Positions 29,419 through 34,475 of a stretch of 34,475 nt of DNA are shown in pieces. Position 1 is the first letter of the stretch. The number at the start of each line of letters is the position of its first letter. The DNA lies in NCBI GenBank assembly GCA_018883635.1, contig JAHLFT010000065.1:1-34475 (forward strand), read 5' to 3'. The notes beneath the pieces were generated by a model. The model saw nothing but the letters and a program-made list of their open reading frames with translations, searched no databases and was not told the DNA's origin. The position numbers and the translations under genes were made by a program. This stretch comes from Candidatus Lactobacillus pullistercoris (GTDB lineage Bacteria > Bacillota > Bacilli > Lactobacillales > Lactobacillaceae).

Positions 29419-29450
29419 TTAATCGTTAAGTTTTAGGAGGAAATTAATTT

Positions 29451-29723
29451 ATGTCAGTTAAAATTCGTATGCACCGTATGGGTGCCAAGAGAAAGCCATT
29501 CTACAGAATCGTTGTTGCCGACTCACGTATGCCACGTGATGGTCGTTTCATCGAAGAAGTTGGTTTCTACAATCCAGTATCTCAACCAAAGGAATTAAAG
29601 CTTGATGAAGATAAGATCTTTAGTTGGCTTCAAAAGGGTGCACAACCTTCAGATACTGTTAGATCACTTCTTTCAGGTGCTGGCTTAATGCAAAAGTTGC
29701 ACGATGCAAAATACAACAAGTAA
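29451..29723 (+). CDS. rpsP: 30S ribosomal protein S16
   Basis: [42 protein letters not shown]. Confidence 0.98.
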   Translation: MSVKIRMHRMGAKRKPFYRIVVADSRMPRDGRFIEEVGFYNPVSQPKELKLDEDKIFSWLQKGAQPSDTVRSLLSGAGLMQKLHDAKYNK

Positions 29724-29734
29724 TTTAATTTACT

Positions 29735-29770
29735 AAAAAGGTTTGAGGCGATGTGCTTCAGCCTTTTTTT
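29735..29770 (+). terminator. Terminator-like hairpin between rpsP and rimM
   Basis: AAAAAGG(T)TTGAGGC-GATGT-GCTTCAGCCTTTTTTT, about 14 pairs including G-U, one bulge. Confidence 0.8.
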
Positions 29771-29793
29771 ATTAATTGATTTTGGAGAAAATA

Positions 29794-30309
29794 ATGCAAT
29801 TTTATGATGTTGCTAAGATTTTAACAACTCACGGTTTACAAGGCGAAGTAAAAGTTGCTCTTATTACCGATTTCCCAAACAACCGCTTTGCTGCTGGATC
29901 CAGACTTGCTTTAAAAGATGACCATAATCTAGTTTTGACAGTTAAATCAGGCCGTCCTTTTAAGCAATTTTGGTTAGTTACTTTTGAAGAAATAGATGAT
30001 ATTGAGCAAGCAGAAAAGTTAAAAGGTAAAGTTTTAGTAGTTAGTCAAGAAAATCAACAAGAATTGCCAGCAGGAAGTTACTACTATCGTGATATTATTG
30101 GCTGTCAAGTAATAGATAATGGAAATAAAGAAGTAATTGGCAAAATAACGGATATTGAAGCACCAGGTGCTAATGATATTTGGCTAGTTAAAGAAAAAAA
30201 TGGTAATGAATTTTGGCTGCCTTACATCAAAGATGTTGTTAAAGAAATAGATATTGAAAATCAAAAAATTTATGTTGAATTGATGGAGGGATTAAGAGAT
30301 GAAAATTAA
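29794..30309 (+). CDS. rimM: Ribosome maturation factor RimM
   Basis: [43 protein letters not shown] 29794 follows GGAG (the TTG at 29776 is likely spurious). Confidence 0.95.
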   Translation: MQFYDVAKILTTHGLQGEVKVALITDFPNNRFAAGSRLALKDDHNLVLTVKSGRPFKQFWLVTFEEIDDIEQAEKLKGKVLVVSQENQQELPAGSYYYRDIIGCQVIDNGNKEVIGKITDIEAPGANDIWLVKEKNGNEFWLPYIKDVVKEIDIENQKIYVELMEGLRDEN

Positions 30310-31027
30310 TGTCTTAACTCTTTTCCCAGATATGTTTACACCGCTTCAAACTTCAATGCTAGGAAGAGGACTTGAAGATCAAAAATGGGATCTGAATTTA
30401 GTTGATTTTCGTGATTTTACCACTGATGTTCATCATCATGTAGATGACACACCTTATGGTGGTGGGGCAGGCATGGTGCTGCAAATTATGCCAATCAAAA
30501 AGGCCTTAGATTCATTATCTTCAAAAGGTAAAGTTATTATTACTGCTCCGCAAGGAAAAACATTTAATCAATCTTTAGCTAAACAATGGTCAAAAGAAGA
30601 GGAACTTACTTTTATTTGTGGACATTATGAGGGGTTTGATCAAAGGGTCTATGATTTAGCTGACGAAGTTGTTTCAATTGGTGACTATGTTCTAACTGGT
30701 GGTGAATTACCAACTATGAGTATGATTGATGCGACAGTACGTTTGATTCCAGGAATTTTAGGTAATGCTGCTTCTCCTGTCGAAGAAAGTTTTTCTCATG
30801 GATTATTAGAATATCCACAATACACTCGTCCAGCTGATTTTGAAGGAAATAAAGTTCCTGAAGTTCTGACTAGCGGAAACCATCAAAAAATAGATGAGTG
30901 GCGACATTATCAAGCCTTAAAAGCGACATATCTTAATCGGCCTGATTTGTTAAAAGACCGTGATTTTACTGATGAAGAAAAGATAATGATGCGGAAAATT
31001 AAGTCGGAGCTTGATGAAAGTAAATAA
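30299..31027 (+). CDS. trmD: tRNA (guanine-N1)-methyltransferase TrmD
   Basis: [56 protein letters not shown]. Confidence 0.97.
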   Translation: MKINVLTLFPDMFTPLQTSMLGRGLEDQKWDLNLVDFRDFTTDVHHHVDDTPYGGGAGMVLQIMPIKKALDSLSSKGKVIITAPQGKTFNQSLAKQWSKEEELTFICGHYEGFDQRVYDLADEVVSIGDYVLTGGELPTMSMIDATVRLIPGILGNAASPVEESFSHGLLEYPQYTRPADFEGNKVPEVLTSGNHQKIDEWRHYQALKATYLNRPDLLKDRDFTDEEKIMMRKIKSELDESK

Positions 31028-31044
31028 TTTTGGTAAACTATAAT

Positions 31045-31124
31045 GCGTGGCATTAGCCACAAAATAAGTTATGGGTATTCCGCTGACGAAAGACGTGAAT
31101 GAATGCCGAAGAAGGAGAAAAATT
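31045..31124 (+). ncRNA. Ribosomal protein L19 leader-like structured 5' UTR
   Basis: Upstream of rplS: GGTATTC (31073-31079) can pair with GAATGCC (31100-31106), enclosing a small ACG-AAAGA-CGT hairpin; preceding hairpin GTGGC-ATTA-GCCAC (31047-31060). Matches my memory of the L19 leader motif, not verified. Confidence 0.65.
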
Positions 31125-31472
31125 ATGGATCCATTAATTCAAGAATTAACCAAAGAACAAATTCGTGACGATATTCCTAAGTTCCGTGCTGGTGACACTG
31201 TTCGTGTACACGTACGTGTTGTTGAAGGAAGCCACGAACGTATCCAGATGTTCGAAGGTGTTGTAATTAAGAAGAAGGGTGCTGGCATTGCTGCAACTTA
31301 CACTGTTCGTAAGATTGCTTCTGGTGTTGGTGTTGAACGTACTTTCCCAGTTAACGACCCACGTGTTGCTAAGGTTGAAGTATTGCGTCATGGACGTGTA
31401 CGTCGTGCTAAGCTTTACTACTTACGTGACCGTAACGGTAAGGCAGCAAGAATTGCTGAAGCTCGTCGTTAA
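31125..31472 (+). CDS. rplS: 50S ribosomal protein L19
   Basis: [51 protein letters not shown] 31125 after AAGGAG. The listed ATG 31071 lies in the leader. Confidence 0.97.
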   Translation: MDPLIQELTKEQIRDDIPKFRAGDTVRVHVRVVEGSHERIQMFEGVVIKKKGAGIAATYTVRKIASGVGVERTFPVNDPRVAKVEVLRHGRVRRAKLYYLRDRNGKAARIAEARR

Positions 31473-31483
31473 TTATCTTATAG

Positions 31484-31512
31484 AAAGCTGGCCTTGTGTC
31501 AGCTTTTCTTTT
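31484..31512 (+). terminator. Intrinsic terminator after rplS
   Basis: AAAGCTG-GCCTTGTGT-CAGCTTT followed by TCTTTT. Confidence 0.75.
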
Positions 31513-31519
31513 GCGCAGT

Positions 31520-31548
31520 TTGACACAAAAGAAAACTATTGATATATT
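31520..31548 (+). promoter_or_regulatory. Near-consensus sigma-A promoter of the candidate intergenic RNA
   Basis: TTGACA (31520-31525)-N17-TATATT (31543-31548), with TGA before the -10 (extended -10 form). Confidence 0.8.
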
Positions 31549-31554
31549 TAAAAT

Positions 31555-31670
31555 TATAAAAATAAAAATAGGCTTTTATGCTTATTTTTGACTACGCTTG
31601 ACTAGGTAGAGGTAGACTAGTTGGACAACGTGGTAATCACTATTTCGATTTTCGAAATAGTGATTTTTTT
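31555..31670 (+). ncRNA. Candidate small structured RNA of unknown function
   Basis: Starts about 7 nt after the -10. P1 AAAAATAGGC/GCTTATTTTT (31564-31589, 10 pairs); P2 ACTACG-c-TTGACTAG ... CTAGTTGG-acaa-CGTGGT (31591-31634, 6+8 pairs with G-U); P3 is the terminator stem. No credible ORF. Confidence 0.7.
31635..31670 (+). terminator. Intrinsic terminator of the candidate RNA, upstream of the NUDIX gene
   Basis: AATCACTATTTCGA-TTT-TCGAAATAGTGATT, 14-bp perfect stem, then T tract. Confidence 0.93.
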
Positions 31671-31678
31671 ATTTTTAC

Positions 31679-31687
31679 TGGTATAAT
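31679..31687 (+). promoter_or_regulatory. Candidate NUDIX gene promoter, extended -10 (TGGTATAAT)
   Basis: ACTGGTATAAT just after the terminator T tract and 25 nt before the ATG. Confidence 0.65.
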
Positions 31688-31712
31688 AAAGCCATTACGA
31701 GGGGGAAATAAA

Positions 31713-32132
31713 ATGATTCATGAGCACTCGGCTGGAAGTATTATATTTCGTAGAAATGAAAATAAGATCCAATATTTAATTGTAGAAAGTGTTTTACATC
31801 ACACCTGGGGCTTTCCAAAAGGACATCTTGAAAAGGGCGAAACGGAAAGAGAAGCTGCTATTCGCGAAGTTGCAGAAGAAGTTGGTTTGAATCCAAAATT
31901 TAATTTTGAATTTAAACGACAAATAGAATATGTTACCGAAGAAAATACGATTAAAAAAGTAGATTTCTTTTTAAGTGAATTTGTCAAAGATCAAAAAGTT
32001 GTTGATCAGGTTGAAGAAATTCTAAATTCTAAATGGATAAGTTTAAAGCAAGCTAAAGAATATTTGCCTAAAGGTAGAGGGCTATATGAAATTTTGCAAG
32101 CTGCTGAAGAATATATCAATAAAAATGAATAA
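31713..32132 (+). CDS. NUDIX hydrolase, bis(5'-nucleosyl)-tetraphosphatase-like
   Basis: NUDIX box region GFPKGHLEKGETEREAAIREVAEEVGL (GX5EX7REUXEEXGU); SAGSIIFRR start. Confidence 0.92.
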   Translation: MIHEHSAGSIIFRRNENKIQYLIVESVLHHTWGFPKGHLEKGETEREAAIREVAEEVGLNPKFNFEFKRQIEYVTEENTIKKVDFFLSEFVKDQKVVDQVEEILNSKWISLKQAKEYLPKGRGLYEILQAAEEYINKNE

Positions 32133-32164
32133 ATTAAATATTTAAATAAAAAAGTATTGAAGGG

Positions 32165-32195
32165 AGATTGAGAAACGAATTCTCAATCTTTTTCT
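32165..32195 (+). terminator. Terminator-like hairpin between the NUDIX and UDG genes
   Basis: AGATTGAGAA-ACGAA-TTCTCAATCT followed by TTTTTCTT. Confidence 0.85.
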
Positions 32196-32210
32196 TATAG
32201 AGGTTATTAG

Positions 32211-32864
32211 ATGAAATATCCAACTGATTTAGTTACTCTAGTCAGAAAAAGAGCACAAGGCATGAAATTAGAAGGAATTAATGAAGGTGCAGGTCCTACA
32301 AAACCGAAGCTAATAATAATTGGTGAGGCACCTGGAAGAGAAGAAATTGTGTCACATATTCCTTTTCATGGTGATTCTGGAAAAGAATTGATGAAGTCCT
32401 TAGCTAGCATTGGTTTAAAGCGTGAAGATGTTTATATTACAAGCGCTGTTAGAAGTCGACCGTATTCAGTCAAAAAGGTTTTTAGCAAGAAAGAAAATAA
32501 GGAAGTAACTAAAACGCCGAATCGGAAACCAACAAAGAAAGAAATTCTTGCTCATGCACCCTTTTTAGATTTCGAATTAAAGAATCTAGATTGTAATTTG
32601 ATTGTTGCGGTAGGAAATACAGCTCTTGAAAGGTTACTGGGCCCGAGAAATAAAATTTCAAATGAGCATGGTAAAATAATTAAGAAGACATCGATTTTGG
32701 AATTAAATAGTAATTTGGATGGATATCAGTGGTCAAAGAAGAAATATAATATTTTCCCTGAATATCATCCAGCTGCTGTTTTTTATAACCGAAAGTTAAC
32801 TACTCAAATTGAACAAGACTGGCAAGTTATAGGTCGATATTTAAGGGATGAAAATAATGAGTAA
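32211..32864 (+). CDS. Uracil-DNA glycosylase superfamily protein, family-4-like
   Basis: LIIIGEAPGREE, FHGDSGKELMKSL, YITSAVRSRP, AVGNTALERLLG, EYHPAAVFYNRKL. Confidence 0.85.
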   Translation: MKYPTDLVTLVRKRAQGMKLEGINEGAGPTKPKLIIIGEAPGREEIVSHIPFHGDSGKELMKSLASIGLKREDVYITSAVRSRPYSVKKVFSKKENKEVTKTPNRKPTKKEILAHAPFLDFELKNLDCNLIVAVGNTALERLLGPRNKISNEHGKIIKKTSILELNSNLDGYQWSKKKYNIFPEYHPAAVFYNRKLTTQIEQDWQVIGRYLRDENNE

Positions 32865-33654
32865 TGAGAGCTTTTTGATTTCACTAAAACAGAATAATGA
32901 TTTATCCGATATTGCGGTCCAGGAGATCCGAGTTGATTGTTCAGAATATCCACTGAATCAACGAGCTTATATTCAAATGGCAAGTTTACCCGGAAATAGT
33001 AGAAAATATGCTTTAAATCGGATTTCACCCAAAATTGGTCCACTTTGGCACAAGGAGATTTTATTTTTAGGTTCATCAGTCACTTTTGGCTTTGGTAGTC
33101 TAGGTGAATCATTTGTCGACTATCTTTGGAAAGCCGATGGTGTGCAGGGAATCAAAGATGCAGAAAATGGTGAAACTTTAGTAGGTACGATTGATGAAAC
33201 TAATAAAAAGTATGATCCAGATTCCTATGTGAATAGGTTTCGGGCCGAATTAGCTGCTACTAAACCAGATGTTTTTGTCCTTCAACTTTCAACCAATGAT
33301 GCCACTCAAAATAAACCATTAGGTGAAATTAGTTATAATGGTAAATTTAATACTGAAACAATTACTGGCGCACTTGAATTTATCATTAGTAAATCAGAAG
33401 AAAAATGGAAATGTCCAATTTTAGTTTTTACTAATCCTTATTTTGATAATGCCCTATATAAAGAAATGGTTCAAAGAACGAAGGAACTTACTAAAAAATA
33501 CCATTTTGAGCTTTTAAATTTATTTGAAGATCCAAATTTTAACAGTCAAAAACGAATTTACATGGCGGATAAAATTCATCCTACTAGGGCTGGTTATCTT
33601 GAAAAATGGCTGCCAGCTTTTGAAGAAAAATTAACTGCGATGACAAAAAAATAA
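32857..33654 (+). CDS. SGNH/GDSL-family hydrolase, no signal peptide
   Basis: Block I ILFLGSSVTFGFG, LQLSTNDA, DKIHPTRAGY (catalytic D-x-x-H); start overlaps the UDG 3' end by 8 nt. Confidence 0.85.
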   Translation: MSNESFLISLKQNNDLSDIAVQEIRVDCSEYPLNQRAYIQMASLPGNSRKYALNRISPKIGPLWHKEILFLGSSVTFGFGSLGESFVDYLWKADGVQGIKDAENGETLVGTIDETNKKYDPDSYVNRFRAELAATKPDVFVLQLSTNDATQNKPLGEISYNGKFNTETITGALEFIISKSEEKWKCPILVFTNPYFDNALYKEMVQRTKELTKKYHFELLNLFEDPNFNSQKRIYMADKIHPTRAGYLEKWLPAFEEKLTAMTKK

Positions 33655-33683
33655 ATGTCTAGGAAATTATATCCCAGACATTT
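33653..33683. terminator. Bidirectional terminator-like hairpin between the SGNH gene and lexA
   Basis: AAATGTCTAGG ... CCCAGACATTT with one mismatch; convergent genes. Confidence 0.75.
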
Positions 33684-33693
33684 ATTTATCTTG

Positions 33694-34317
33694 TTAATCA
33701 ATATTATTACGATACAGCCCAACTACTTTTCCTAAAATAGTAACATTGGATAAAATGATTGGAGCCATTGTATCATTTTCTGGTTGCAGCCGGTAATGAC
33801 CATTTTCTTTAAAGAAACGCTTAACCGTTGCTTCATTATCTTCAGTCATAGCGACAACAATTTCACCATTATTTGCAGAGGATTGTTTACGCACAATTAC
33901 GTTATCACCGTTAAGTATTCCGGCATTAATCATACTTTCACCATGAACTTTAAGCATGAAGAGTTGACCAGCATCACTTTTTAGATCTGGGGGAAGTGGG
34001 AAATAATCATCAATATCTTCAACAGCAAGGATTGGTTGACCAGCTGTAACAACACCAACTACTGGTATTTCTTTAGGTTTAATTCCTAATTCTTCACGGC
34101 CCTTTTTAGTAACTTCGATTGCTCTTGGTTTAGTAGCATCTTTTAATAAAAAACCTTTTCTCTCTAGCCGAGCAATGTGTCCGTGAACAGTTGAAGTTGA
34201 AGAGAGGTTGACGGCGGAACAGATTTCTCGAACAGTTGGAGGAAAACCTCTATCTTCGACAGTATCATAAATGTATTGTAAAATTTCGGTTTGTTTTGAT
34301 TCATGGTTATTTGTCAT
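33694..34317 (-). CDS. lexA: LexA SOS repressor
   Basis: [48 protein letters not shown] wHTH; Ala-Gly cleavage site VTAGQ; catalytic Ser HGESM and Lys ATVKRF. Start at 34317 is 6-7 nt from GGAG. Confidence 0.97.
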   Translation of the reverse strand: MTNNHESKQTEILQYIYDTVEDRGFPPTVREICSAVNLSSTSTVHGHIARLERKGFLLKDATKPRAIEVTKKGREELGIKPKEIPVVGVVTAGQPILAVEDIDDYFPLPPDLKSDAGQLFMLKVHGESMINAGILNGDNVIVRKQSSANNGEIVVAMTEDNEATVKRFFKENGHYRLQPENDTMAPIILSNVTILGKVVGLYRNNID

Positions 34318-34381
34318 AATTTTCTCCACTTGTGTCTATATTTCTTTAGAATTAAGTTTAGCAAAAAACAGCAATAATTAC

Positions 34382-34393
34382 AAACAAATGTTC
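34382..34393. promoter_or_regulatory. Candidate LexA (SOS) box in the lexA divergent region
   Basis: AAACAAATGTTC, one mismatch from the Gram-positive core GAAC-N4-GTTC. Confidence 0.6.
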
Positions 34394-34461
34394 TTAATAA
34401 GTTTTTACTTTTTTTATTTTTGTAAATACTGTAAACTATCTTTTATATAGAGGTGTTAATT

Positions 34462-34475
34462 ATGAACCAAGAAGA
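34462..34475 (+). CDS. Start of a gene divergent from lexA, truncated by the window end
   Basis: AGAGGTG SD-like sequence then ATG AAC CAA GAA; too short for a product call. Confidence 0.5.

Noticed and set aside
31039-31044. TATAAT between trmD and rplS as an rplS promoter
   Set aside because: No acceptable -35, and the implied start would fall inside the GTGGC/GCCAC hairpin; trmD read-through is equally likely.
31279-31542. 87-aa ORF overlapping rplS and running into the candidate RNA promoter
   Set aside because: Out-of-frame within rplS and ends in intergenic sequence; Leu/Val-rich shadow translation.
31579-31602. ATG-initiated 7-codon ORF (MLIFDYA) inside the candidate RNA
   Set aside because: No Shine-Dalgarno and the ATG sits in the P1 hairpin; too short to argue a peptide or type I toxin.
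1-34475. CRISPR arrays, prophage, IS elements, tRNA/rRNA genes
   Set aside because: No regularly spaced repeats, integrase/transposase motifs, terminal inverted repeats or tRNA/rRNA sequence were recognised on either strand.

Overview
The window is AT-rich, Gram-positive chromosomal core sequence. Gene content and order look like the Lactobacillus acidophilus/johnsonii/gasseri group; this is inferred, as no database search was possible. The backbone is conserved Firmicute housekeeping synteny: rsmB (5'-truncated)-stp-prkC-rsgA-rpe-thiN | rpmB(-) | asp23/yloU-fakA-recG-plsX-acp | rnc-smc-ftsY | ylxM-ffh-rpsP-rimM-trmD-rplS. Two peptide/amino-acid modules sit inside it: an oppDFBC-A oligopeptide ABC transporter between acp and rnc, and pepD + interrupted GRP-family sugar transporter + APC permease(-) between ftsY and ylxM. 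The right end has a NUDIX hydrolase, a family-4-like uracil-DNA glycosylase, an SGNH hydrolase, lexA(-) and the first codons of a divergent gene. There is no sign of a prophage, IS element, CRISPR array, tRNA or rRNA, and no multi-gene novel system. The best candidate for something undescribed is a ~115-nt intergenic RNA (about 31555-31670) between rplS and the NUDIX gene. It has a near-consensus promoter (TTGACA-N17-TATATT), three abutting helices covering almost the whole transcript, and an intrinsic terminator, with no plausible ORF. Secondary observations are a single in-frame TAA splitting the GRP transporter, terminator-like hairpins directly before rimM and the UDG gene with no room for a new promoter, an L19-leader-like element before rplS, a UDG lacking the Fe-S cysteines, and loss of the usual khpA and fabD/fabG positions.
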